NCBI RefSeq assembly: GCF_900130005.1
Contig: NZ_FQXP01000012.1
Coordinates: 1-64,000 of the forward strand
Reading direction: 5' to 3'
DNA from: Clostridium collagenovorans DSM 3089
GTDB taxonomy: Bacteria > Bacillota > Clostridia > Clostridiales > Clostridiaceae
Length of the DNA: 64,000 nucleotides
The notes below the pieces were generated by a model, which did not search any database, was not told where the DNA came from, and saw only the letters and a list, made by a program, of their open reading frames with translations. Each line of letters starts with the position of its first letter. The first letter of the stretch is position 1. The translations under genes and the position numbers were made by a program. Of the stretch, positions 37,767 to 45,982 are shown in pieces.

Positions 37767-38278
37767 AAAATCCTCCTCAAAGTAAGCTTATTACTTTTTA
37801 ATTTTATTTATCTTGTTTATTATTAATCCACTATGAAACAATATTTATCCATGTAAATTAAATAATGATATTCATCTTTTTTCTTAAATTATTAGCTATT
37901 GTTATTCTATAAATCCTAATTAATTATTCTACATTCCTAATAGTAGTTGTATTTATTCTACAATTAATGTTACCTATAAATACAATTAGGATTCTCATTA
38001 GAATATATATCAACTTCTAATTTAAAATATTTTTAAAGTTAGATTATATATAATTTATCACATTTTAATTTATAAACCTTAATTATGTCTCAAATGTTAC
38101 AAATTATTTACCTACTTTTATTTAATTACATATTTTATTCTTCCAAATATAAGATTTCAAGATAATTTTTTCACTATACTCATTATAACTCTTCATTGTA
38201 ATTTCAATCTACTAAAAATTTAAAAACCTTAATTAATCTACATAATATTAGATTATTTTATTAGTGAATTATATTTTA
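37767..38278. other. Intergenic region upstream of the two-component operon
   Basis: About 510 AT-rich bases without a gene. It should contain the operon promoter. Nothing else recognised. Confidence 0.4.
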
Positions 38279-38323
38279 AAATAAAAAACAACTAAGAGTT
38301 AATAATTATTCTCTTAGTTGTTT
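38279..38323 (-). terminator. Terminator downstream of rubrerythrin
   Basis: AAACAACTAAGAG / CTCTTAGTTGTTT perfect 13-base-pair stem with a 12-base loop, then TTTATTTT on the minus strand; about 140 bases after the stop. Confidence 0.75.
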
Positions 38324-38461
38324 AAATTCATATATAAATCTGGTTAGTCTTCCAAATTTATTTTTATATTTAGGTTTATTCAGTAATTATAGTAATCTCA
38401 AATATATCAAGGATTATTCTTTAGAAGATATATTTAAAATAACATCTTTAATACTTAGTTT

Positions 38462-39055
38462 TTATTCAAAGGAACTTTCATCAAATCTAATAAAAAATCC
38501 TTGTGGATGGTCACATACTGGGCATTTTAACGGTGCTTCTTCTCCGTTATATATATATCCGCAATTAGTACACATCCATCCTTCCTTTTTCGGTTCTTCT
38601 TTAAATAAAGTTCCATTCTCTATTCTGTCAGCATACTTTTTAAATCTATCAGAGTGTATTTTTTCAATGGATGCAATATTATTAAATAAGTCTGATATTT
38701 CAGCAAAACCTTCCTCTAATGCTATTTTAGCAAACCCATGATAGATATGTTCATATTCATTATTTTCATGTTTCTGTGCCAATCTCAATAGCTTTAACGT
38801 ATCACTTTCTACTTCAACCGGATAAGCCGCTTTTATCTCAATATCCTCACCAGAAAACTCCTTTAATCTCTTCATATATTCTTTAGCATGTGCTCTTTCT
38901 TGATTAGCAGTATAAAGGAATAAATCTTGTAAAATTGAATATCCTTCTTTTTTAGCAGCTGATGCAGCAAAAGTATATCTGTTTCTCGCTTGACTTTCAC
39001 CTGCAAATGCTCTCATTAAGTTTTCTTTTGTTTTACTTTTATCAAAATTAGTCAT
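38462..39055 (-). CDS. rbr: Rubrerythrin
   Basis: Non-haem diiron protein that reduces hydrogen peroxide in anaerobes using electrons from NADH via rubredoxin. The ferritin-like four-helix domain has the iron-binding Glu/His motifs in GESQARNRY, NQERAHAKEY, ENNEYEH and IASIEKIHSDRF. The C-terminal rubredoxin knuckle has CTNCGYIYNG and CPVCDHPQGFF with four Cys for one Fe. 197 residues is standard. ATG 39055 follows GGAAGG. It is transcribed alone. Confidence 0.96.
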   Translation of the reverse strand: MTNFDKSKTKENLMRAFAGESQARNRYTFAASAAKKEGYSILQDLFLYTANQERAHAKEYMKRLKEFSGEDIEIKAAYPVEVESDTLKLLRLAQKHENNEYEHIYHGFAKIALEEGFAEISDLFNNIASIEKIHSDRFKKYADRIENGTLFKEEPKKEGWMCTNCGYIYNGEEAPLKCPVCDHPQGFFIRFDESSFE

Positions 39056-39258
39056 TAATGTTACCTTCCTATCTTTAATTTTTTCAATTATTATAATGTT
39101 ACTATAATAATTGACAACCTATTTAACTTTTATACACAATAATCCATATTTTATATTTTTTGAATACGCCTTTATACAGTTACTTAGAAAATACTACTCT
39201 TATATTATTTTTAAAAAGAATTCTTTTATTTATTTTTAATACATATACTAAATAAAAG
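39056..39258. other. Leader region of rubrerythrin
   Basis: AT-rich; no gene seen. It should hold the rubrerythrin promoter and adjoins the 3' end of the intron relic. Confidence 0.35.
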
Positions 39259-39515
39259 ATCGAGTAAGAGGTAGATAATTATTTTATCTACCTCTTACAC
39301 CACCGTGCATACCGTTCGGTACACGGAGGTTCAATAGAATTACCTAAATCTTAAATAGCTTTTGGTTAATGTTATAAACCCTTGTTCTTTTAGGTAGTTA
39401 TTGAGCTTTGGTTTGTTAGGCAACCTTACCCATAGGCACTGCCTTATATGTGATTTCTATACGTAAGACAAGAGACTTGCCGCCGACTTCCTTAAGATTA
39501 CGCCCCTGGGCGCAC
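39259..39515 (-). mobile_element. Decayed group II intron, IIC-like, without a full maturase gene
   Basis: The minus strand begins GTGCGCCCAGGGG (5' end at 39515), the usual start of a bacterial group II intron. It ends with a domain V-like hairpin (39297-39332) and a domain VI hairpin leading to CTTACTCGAT at 39259. Only 257 bases remain, so most of domains I-IV and the reverse transcriptase are lost. A 38-codon open stretch (39340-39456), ending NNYLKEQGFITLTKSYLRFR then stop, looks like the tail of a IIC maturase just before domain V. The family's CGC catalytic triad reads CTC here (base 39327). The 5' end lies directly behind the mscL terminator hairpin, the insertion habit of IIC introns. 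It is richer in G+C than its surroundings. Confidence 0.78.
39340..39456 (-). pseudogene. Remnant of the intron maturase C-terminus
   Basis: Thirty-eight codons and a stop, open from the codon after a TAG at 39457-39459. The last residues, LNNYLKEQGFITLTKSYLR, resemble the tail of group IIC intron reverse transcriptases, which also end a few bases before domain V. No start codon or RT motif remains. The match is from memory and not from a search. Confidence 0.45.
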
Positions 39516-39550
39516 CTAAAATAAGCAGCTGGATAAAACTCCAACTGCTT
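39516..39550 (-). terminator. Terminator of mscL
   Basis: AAGCAGTTGGA / TCCAGCTGCTT hairpin (39540-39550 with 39523-39533) with one G-U pair, then ATTTTAG on the minus strand. It starts 6 bases after the mscL stop, and the intron relic begins at the end of its T-tract. Confidence 0.85.
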
Positions 39551-39555
39551 AAATA

Positions 39556-40005
39556 CTACTCCATATTCTCTTCTAATAAAGATGATGTACAATTAGGACA
39601 TCTAACTGCATCAATATGAATTTTACTCTTACAATATGTACATTCCTTAGTAGATGGTGCTACCTCTTCTTCCTCTTTTTTAGGTGCAAACTTCTTATTC
39701 AAAGAATTAACTATCTTTATAAGACAGAATATTACAAAGGCAGTAATTAAAAAATTAATAATTGCAGTAATGAAATTCCCGTAAAGAAGTATTGGTGCAT
39801 TTTCTCCTGAACCTAAAGTTAACTTCAAGTTAGAAAAGTCAGTACCACCAAAAATCCCAAGAATCGGTGTCAATATATCCTTATTAAGAGATGTTACAAT
39901 AGCAGTAAATGCACCTCCTATAATAACCCCAACCGCTAGGTCCATTACGTTTCCTCTCATAATAAATTGTTTAAATTCGCTAATAAATTTCTTCTTTTTG
40001 CTCAT
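39556..40005 (-). CDS. mscL: Large-conductance mechanosensitive channel with C-terminal zinc ribbon
   Basis: Homopentameric channel that opens under membrane tension to release solutes on osmotic downshock. The N-terminal amphipathic helix and first pore helix (FKQFIMRGNVMDLAVGVIIG, GAFTAIVTSLNKDI) and the second helix (ITAIINFLITAFVIFCLIKI) are standard. Residues 123-143 add a zinc-ribbon-like motif, CTYCKSKIHIDAVRCPNC, after an acidic linker, where many MscL proteins end in a short helix bundle. ATG 40005 is followed by a Lys-rich start. Downstream lie its terminator and the intron relic. Confidence 0.93.
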   Translation of the reverse strand: MSKKKKFISEFKQFIMRGNVMDLAVGVIIGGAFTAIVTSLNKDILTPILGIFGGTDFSNLKLTLGSGENAPILLYGNFITAIINFLITAFVIFCLIKIVNSLNKKFAPKKEEEEVAPSTKECTYCKSKIHIDAVRCPNCTSSLLEENME

Positions 40006-40110
40006 AATATCCTCCTTTTATAAAATTTAAAAATCTTTATGTATTATTTTATCTCTTATTATTTGCGATTATTATAGCACATAATACTTTTCCAAACTAT
40101 ATATTTCTTA

Positions 40111-40167
40111 TATAAAAAGAGCATTCATCTCCTTAACTTAATTAGTTATTTTGATGAATGCTCTTTT
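40111..40167 (-). terminator. Terminator of glmU-prs
   Basis: AAAAGAGCATTCATC / GATGAATGCTCTTTT perfect 15-base-pair stem with a 23-base loop; on the minus strand TTTTTATATAAG follows. Confidence 0.88.
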
Positions 40168-40189
40168 ATTATAATTATGTCAATATGAA

Positions 40190-41149
40190 TTAGTCCTCAA
40201 ATAGCTTACTTACAGATACATCTTCGTATATTCTCTTAATTGCCTCTGCAAAAATAGGCGCTACTGGTAGTACCTTTATTTTCTCTATTAACTTATCTTG
40301 TGGTAAATCAATAGTATGTAACATTACTACTTCTTTTAAAACTGAGTTTTCTAATCTCTCAATAGCAGGACCAGATAAAACTCCATGGCTACAACAAGCA
40401 TAAACTTCCTTAGCTCCTAATTTCATTAAAGCAGCTGCTCCATTCGTTATAGTACCAGCAGTATCAATCATATCATCAATCATGATACAAGTTTTCCCTT
40501 TAATGTCTCCTATGATATTCATAACCTCTGACACATTAGCCTTTGGTCTTCTCTTATCAATTATAGCTATAGGTGCATGTAATTTATCAGCAAACTTTCT
40601 TGATCTTGTAACACTTCCTAAGTCTGGTGATACTACAACTACATCTTCATTATCCTTGAATCCTAGGTCTATAAAATAGTTAGCTAAGATTGGAACTCCC
40701 ATTAAATTATCTACAGGAATATTAAAATATCCTTGAATTTGAGCAGCATGTAGATCCATAGTTAACACTCTATCAGCTCCAGCAGCTGTTAAAATGTCAG
40801 CAACTAATTTAGCTGTAATTGGATCTCTAGCCTTAGCTTTTCTATCTTGTCTAGCATACCCGTAATATGGGATAACAGCTGTTACTCTACCTGCTGATGC
40901 TCTTTTAAAAGCATCTATCATTATTAATAACTCCATTAAGTTGTTATTAACAGGCTCATTAGTAGATTGTATTACAAACACATCCCTACCTCTAACAGTT
41001 TCATTGATGTTTACTGAAATTTCACCATCACTGAAAGTTGTTACATTTGCATCACCTAAAGTTACTCCTAAAGTTTCTGCTATGTCTTGTGCTAGCTTCG
41101 GATTAGAATTACCCGAAAAAACCTTGATATTTTTTCCATGAACTTGCAT
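40190..41149 (-). CDS. prs: Ribose-phosphate pyrophosphokinase
   Basis: Makes PRPP from ribose-5-phosphate and ATP for nucleotide, His and Trp synthesis. The ATP-binding region is near RQDRKAKARDPITAKLVADI, with the divalent-metal site TMDLHAAQIQGYF. The PRPP loop is IMIDDMIDTAGTITNGAAA. 319 residues, family length. ATG 41149 follows AGGAGGG. It is 17 bases downstream of glmU and ends in a terminator. The glmU-prs pair is conserved across Firmicutes. Confidence 0.97.
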   Translation of the reverse strand: MQVHGKNIKVFSGNSNPKLAQDIAETLGVTLGDANVTTFSDGEISVNINETVRGRDVFVIQSTNEPVNNNLMELLIMIDAFKRASAGRVTAVIPYYGYARQDRKAKARDPITAKLVADILTAAGADRVLTMDLHAAQIQGYFNIPVDNLMGVPILANYFIDLGFKDNEDVVVVSPDLGSVTRSRKFADKLHAPIAIIDKRRPKANVSEVMNIIGDIKGKTCIMIDDMIDTAGTITNGAAALMKLGAKEVYACCSHGVLSGPAIERLENSVLKEVVMLHTIDLPQDKLIEKIKVLPVAPIFAEAIKRIYEDVSVSKLFED

Positions 41150-41166
41150 CGTGCAGCCCTCCTAAA

Positions 41167-42543
41167 TTATTTTTCTTTCTTTAACCCCTTATTTTTAACC
41201 CAATCATTTATGATTGTTTGTCTAGCTCTAGCAACTGCTAATGAATCCTCTGGTACTTCCTTTGTAATAGTAGAGCCTGCTGCTGTGTAAGCATTTTTTC
41301 TAACTATTACTGGTGAAACTAAATTTGTATTGCATCCTATAAATGCATTGTCTTCAATAATGGTCTTGTGCTTTTCTTTTCCATCATAGTTTACGACAAC
41401 AGTTCCACATCCGAAATTACATCCACTTCCAACTTCAGCATCCCCAATGTAAGTTAAGTGTGATACCTTAGTTCCATCTCCAATAGTAGATTTCTTTATT
41501 TCAACAAAATCTCCAATTTTAACTTTTTTACCTATACTTGAATTTGGTCTTATATATGCAAATGGTCCAACTGTAGTATTTTCCCCAACCTTGCTTTCTA
41601 AAATAACAGCGTTATCTACTGTAACACCAGCTTCGATTATGCTATCCTTAATTCTTGAGTTAGGTAATAACATACAACCTTCTTTAATTACTGTCTTGCC
41701 TTCTAAAATATTTCCTGGGTATATTATTGTGTCACTTCCAATTTCAACATCTACTCCTATATAAGTATTATTAGGATCGATTATAGTAACACCATTTTCC
41801 ATATGTTGTTTATTGATTCTTTGTTTCATAAGCATTTCTGCATGCGCTAATTCTACTCTAGAGTTAACAGCAGTTATTTCACTAACTGGTACTGTAAATG
41901 CTCCAACTTTTAATCCTTTTGACTTTAAAATCTCTATAACATCTGTTAGATAGTATTCACCTTGAGCATTATTGTTATTTAATGAACTTAAATTCTCTAA
42001 TAACACTTTTATATCAAAACAATACATTCCTGAATTGATTTCTTTCACTTTAACTTCTTCTTCATTACAATCTTTAAACTCTACAATTTTCTCTACTTCA
42101 TTTGAAGAGTTTCTAATTATTCTACCATATTTAGCTGGATCATCAATTATTGATGTTATTACTGTAGCCTTGTAATTTCCATCTTCATGAAAACTGTAAA
42201 GCTTTTCTACCATTTCTTTTGTGATTAATGGTCCATCTCCAACGAAAACAGCAACAGTTCCATCCTTATCTTTCAAAAAATCCTCAGCACAAATGACTGC
42301 ATGCCCTGTACCTAGCTGTTTGTCTTGGAATGCATAATTAACATTTCTATCTTCAGTTGCTTTTTTAACTTTCTCTGCACCTTTTCCAATTACCACTGTT
42401 ACTTCTTCAATACCAGTAGATTTTATATTATCAATAACATGATTTATCATTTCTTTACCACAAACTTTGTGAGTAACCTTTGGCATATCTGATTTCATTC
42501 TTTTTCCTTCACCAGCAGCCAATATAATAGCACTTTTAAACAA
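41167..42543 (-). CDS. glmU: Bifunctional GlmU (glucosamine-1-P acetyltransferase/UDP-GlcNAc pyrophosphorylase)
   Basis: Makes UDP-N-acetylglucosamine for peptidoglycan. The N-terminal uridyltransferase (about 1-228) has AIILAAGEGKRMKSDMPKVT and GDGPLITKEMV. A left-handed beta-helix acetyltransferase follows, with hexapeptide repeats and VSHLTYIGDAEVGSGCNFGC. I favour TTG 42543 as start, 8 bases after GGGG (458 residues); a GTG at 42552 overlaps that site. The first gene of glmU-prs, it feeds the same wall pathway as murC across the purR gap. Confidence 0.95.
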   Translation of the reverse strand: MFKSAIILAAGEGKRMKSDMPKVTHKVCGKEMINHVIDNIKSTGIEEVTVVIGKGAEKVKKATEDRNVNYAFQDKQLGTGHAVICAEDFLKDKDGTVAVFVGDGPLITKEMVEKLYSFHEDGNYKATVITSIIDDPAKYGRIIRNSSNEVEKIVEFKDCNEEEVKVKEINSGMYCFDIKVLLENLSSLNNNNAQGEYYLTDVIEILKSKGLKVGAFTVPVSEITAVNSRVELAHAEMLMKQRINKQHMENGVTIIDPNNTYIGVDVEIGSDTIIYPGNILEGKTVIKEGCMLLPNSRIKDSIIEAGVTVDNAVILESKVGENTTVGPFAYIRPNSSIGKKVKIGDFVEIKKSTIGDGTKVSHLTYIGDAEVGSGCNFGCGTVVVNYDGKEKHKTIIEDNAFIGCNTNLVSPVIVRKNAYTAAGSTITKEVPEDSLAVARARQTIINDWVKNKGLKKEK

Positions 42544-42792
42544 ATTGAACACCCCAATTACTTTTTAATTTATAATTAGTACTCATAATACATTTAATCC
42601 TATTAATTATTATATTTTATACTATGTATATTTGCAATATAATGAGCCGTTTTCTTTCGTTTTTTATATTTATTTTAAAAAATTCTTTCATATTAATGTA
42701 TATTGAAGAAGAAATTTCGTCTTTATCTTTAGTTTGTCTTTAAATATATTTCAGCAAAAACAATATTATTCAGAATTTTAAGAACTAACCGA
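42544..42792. other. Leader region of glmU
   Basis: AT-rich, no gene seen; should contain the glmU-prs promoter. The spoVG terminator is at its right end. Confidence 0.35.
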
Positions 42793-42825
42793 AAAATAAA
42801 ATAAGGAAGCCGGAGCTTCCTTATT
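42793..42825 (-). terminator. Terminator of spoVG
   Basis: AATAAGGAAGC / GCTTCCTTATT hairpin with a 4-base loop, then TTATTTTTCGG on the minus strand. Confidence 0.88.
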
Positions 42826-42843
42826 TTTTAACATTTCAATACT

Positions 42844-43131
42844 TTATTCATTTACAATAGAAGTATGTTCTTGCTCTGATACAACCTTTGCATATTCACC
42901 TAATATAGCTTGTTGAATTCTTTCTCTTGTATCAGTATTAATTGGATGCGTGATGTCTTTAAATTCTCCTGATGGTGTCTTTCTACTTGGCATTGCTATA
43001 AATAATCCGTCTTTTCCTTCTATAACTTTTATATCATGAACTACGAATTCATCATCAAAAGTTACAGATACTATAGCACGCATTTTTGTTTCTTCCGATA
43101 TCTTTCTTACTCTAACATCTGTAATTTGCAT
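42844..43131 (-). CDS. spoVG: Septation/RNA-binding regulator SpoVG
   Basis: Small protein that binds nucleic acid and affects septation, sporulation and virulence genes in Firmicutes. MQITDVRVRKISEETKMRAI and GLFIAMPSRKTPSGEFKDIT are the family signature, the latter being part of the nucleic-acid-binding face. 95 residues, full length. ATG 43131 follows CGGAGG. It is transcribed alone, with a terminator before glmU. In Bacillus it is under sigma-H and AbrB; the sequence here does not show which factor acts. Confidence 0.96.
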   Translation of the reverse strand: MQITDVRVRKISEETKMRAIVSVTFDDEFVVHDIKVIEGKDGLFIAMPSRKTPSGEFKDITHPINTDTRERIQQAILGEYAKVVSEQEHTSIVNE

Positions 43132-43862
43132 TTGGGCACCTCCGAATATAAAAGATAAATCCGTCCTTAATAAAACTAAAAAACTTAGTGTAACTTACTA
43201 TTTCTTCCTCATTATATTAAGTCCTTCTTTTTTGATATGAAAATATTTTTTTCAATACTTATTGAAGTATTTTCCATGAAATTAGAATTTTGTATCTTTC
43301 CGTTTGTAAAGTTTTTACATTGTTCAAGCTAATATTATCAAATTTTGTTACTTTTGTAAAGAAGTATTATATATTTTAACAAATTAATACTTATTTATTT
43401 GTTTTTCAAATTATATAGACATATAATCTTTTTATTATTATTTTATTTATTTTTATAAAATATTGGATTTTATTGTAAATCCTCTATTAGTTCGACTTAC
43501 TTTAGGTATTATTTTTGAATTTAACTTATTAATTATATATTTTTCTTAAATTTACTGTAGAAAAATATTTTTTCTTGCTATGATTAATCAAATACTCATA
43601 TTTATTTTTTTATTTTAGGCTTATTTAGATTGGCTTATTTTTTTGTCTAATATGTAGGCTTATGAAAACATATATCATAATTTAGAATTATATTTTTTTA
43701 AGTATTTAAGAATACTTAACCGATTTGCATAAATTTCAGCTGTGTTTCCTTTATTCTAAATAAATTTCCACCTTGCTATGTCGAATGACTTTATTGATAT
43801 ATTTTATTTTCTTATTTTTTAAATCTCACCTTCCCACATTCTATAATCGTTCTATTATAAAA
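43132..43862. other. AT-rich intergenic region upstream of spoVG
   Basis: About 730 bases without a gene or RNA that I can support. It should hold the spoVG promoter. A TGTCGAA match to the Spo0A box core is at 43779-43785 but is too far from the gene to weigh much. Confidence 0.35.
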
Positions 43863-43904
43863 CATAATAAAACTCTAACTAAGACCAAGCCCAGCTAGAG
43901 TTTT
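43863..43904 (-). terminator. Terminator of purR
   Basis: AAAACTCTA / TAGAGTTTT stem (43896-43904 with 43869-43877) with a long loop; on the minus strand ATTATG follows. About 60 bases after the purR stop. Confidence 0.7.
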
Positions 43905-43962
43905 GTTGCGTTTTATTTAATATAATCACGTTCTATTTGCTTCACTATACAATTAATAACTT

Positions 43963-44775
43963 TTATAAGTTAGATGGACTTAATATAGCTCCACCATTTT
44001 CGTCTATTCCATTAAACTGAAGTAATGACATATACTCATTAAATAACTTTCTAGGTGTATCTGCATCATCTATTAATACGCCTATTCCAACTAACTCACA
44101 TTCAAATTCATGAAGTAAGTTTCTTATACCTGAAGCTGTTCCTCCACCCTTCATAAAATCATCGATAAATAAACATTTACTACCTTTATTTATTGACTTT
44201 CTAGCAAGGGACATAGTCTGTATCTTTTTGCTTGAGCCTGAAACATAATTTATACTTACAGTTGGTCCTTCTGTAACCTTAGGGTCTCTTCTTACTATAA
44301 TTAATTTAACTCCTAGTATTTTTGCAACTTCATAAGCTAAAGGAATACCCTTAGTTTCTATAGTTACAACATAATCAACTTCTAAAGAATTGAATTTAGA
44401 TGCTAATATGCTTCCTGCTTGAGTTATTACATTAGGATCAGATAATATATCCGTTATATAAATAAAATCTCCTGGAACTACTCTATCCTTTCCCATTAAA
44501 ACATTACACAATCCGTCTACAAACTCAGATGTTTGCTCCTTAGAAACCTCCGAAATAAACTTAACTCCACCAGCTGCTCCAGATATAGTCTCTATCTTCC
44601 CCATAGAAAGCCTAGATAAACTCTCTCTTACAATAACTATATCTTCACTTATAGTTGATTTTGCTGCATTAAGTAATTCTGTAAATCTATTTAAATTTAT
44701 TATCTTATTTGGATTCTCTACAAGAACTTTTGTTATAGCCGCTATTCTCTGATTTCTATTAAACTTTTGCTCCAT
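43963..44775 (-). CDS. purR: Purine operon repressor PurR
   Basis: PRPP-responsive repressor of purine synthesis genes. An N-terminal winged helix (about 1-75, AITKVLVENPNKIINLNRFT) is fused to a catalytically inactive phosphoribosyltransferase domain with the PRPP loop CLFIDDFMKGGGTASGI. The 270 residues match the Bacillus-type PurR, which is unrelated to the E. coli repressor of that name. ATG 44775 follows TAGGAGAG. A PurR-box-like inverted repeat lies about 100 bases upstream, suggesting autoregulation as in B. subtilis. Confidence 0.96.
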   Translation of the reverse strand: MEQKFNRNQRIAAITKVLVENPNKIINLNRFTELLNAAKSTISEDIVIVRESLSRLSMGKIETISGAAGGVKFISEVSKEQTSEFVDGLCNVLMGKDRVVPGDFIYITDILSDPNVITQAGSILASKFNSLEVDYVVTIETKGIPLAYEVAKILGVKLIIVRRDPKVTEGPTVSINYVSGSSKKIQTMSLARKSINKGSKCLFIDDFMKGGGTASGIRNLLHEFECELVGIGVLIDDADTPRKLFNEYMSLLQFNGIDENGGAILSPSNL

Positions 44776-44871
44776 TTTTTCTCTCCTAAAACAATTTCAC
44801 GAATTTTATACCAATTTATTTAATCTATTATTCATAGTTTAATATTTACTTTCTTTTATTGTCAATATTAT

Positions 44872-44901
44872 AACGAATATTTCTTTATAAATATATTCGT
44901 T
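44872..44901 (-). promoter_or_regulatory. Candidate PurR operator upstream of purR
   Basis: Perfect 9-base inverted repeat, AACGAATAT (44872-44880) and ATATTCGTT (44893-44901), separated by 12 bases. Paired CGAA-centred boxes are the known PurR operator type in Firmicutes. On the minus strand TATAAT, a possible -10 of purR, begins at the edge of the repeat, so bound PurR would block the promoter. Confidence 0.55.
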
Positions 44902-45982
44902 TTTTTAAAACTCAATCTTACTTCACATAAAATTTCAAGTTAAATCTTGTATAAATGGAAATTAAGTATATTTAATCTTTTAATTTCCTTAAACCCTTCT
45001 TATACTTTCCTATTTATTTTATATTTGTAATTCTACCCAAATTTATTTATGTATAACCTTTTATAAAAAGATTTTTATTTTTTAATTCAATAACCTAATT
45101 TTAATATTCATACTTTACTCTTACTCTATGTTTTAAACAAATATCATTTTAGAATCCTCAAACTCATTTTTATCAAAATAGTTCTTACTTATTCTATGTA
45201 AAAACCTATATATATTTATATTGTCCTATTATTTCACTAGCCTTATTTAATCTTATAGTTTTTCTCATTCTAGATTTATCTAAAAGTTTCTAATCCACAT
45301 GCTTTAATCTCTAAATAACCTCATTTCCACATTATAGGCTTATCTAAAAGTAATACTATATTATCTACTTTCTTCTTATTATTAAAAGTCATAGCATTTA
45401 AATGCTTTACTGTAACTTCATTAATTATCACCTTACAATTAAGCATAGTATATCTACTCTAATTCTCTAAATTTTTACCACGACTGTATTGACTTTTCTT
45501 CATATTGTATATAATTATATTATAACTTTATGATTTTACATTATTTATAGAAGATATTCATTAACGTGCATATATTAATATATAACTTTTAATACTGATA
45601 GAGCTTTATTTACAATATTTAAAGTTTCTATTATTATATGTATGATTTATGGAAGGTTGGTTTAGTCTTAGAAAAAATCTAAGTTTCTTTAACTTTAGAT
45701 TTTTTAGACTTAAGCTTATAAATTAAGTTTATTTGTATTGTAATAAAAAGTCTTCACCCTATTTTATCACTAATTTAAAGTATTAGCTAAAGCTTTAAGT
45801 TAGGAAAACATACTTAAAAGCTTTAATAAAACTTATGTATATTAAGTCCTACTATTAAAACTACATTATAAAATAGTAGTTTATTTCAGCTTTTAATACA
45901 ATTACAAAGCTATGAAGGTTATTTAATACAATATTTAATTCTTAATTTTATAAATTTCAAATAATTTTAAGGAGTGTACTAT
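44902..45982. other. Long purR-murC divergent intergenic region
   Basis: About 1.1 kb of very AT-rich DNA. It contains a possible coding remnant on the minus strand (45321-45446) and a strong inverted repeat at 45664-45710 (AGTCT plus AAAAAATCTAA pairing with TTAGATTTTTT plus AGACT). The murC promoter must be at the right end. No RNA family was recognised. Confidence 0.4.
45321..45446 (-). pseudogene. Possible short coding remnant
   Basis: Forty-one codons from ATG 45446 to TGA 45321. The product starts MLNCKVIINEVTVKHLNAMT and has a natural amino-acid mix unlike chance AT-rich translation. Directly after the stop the frame continues with GYLEIKACGLETFR before another stop, which suggests a decayed longer gene. 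No ribosome-binding site of note and no family recognised. It could equally be chance. Confidence 0.25.

Noticed and set aside
43779..43785. Spo0A-box core TGTCGAA between purR and spoVG
   Set aside because: A 7-base match is expected by chance in a window of this size, and it lies about 650 bases upstream of the spoVG start.
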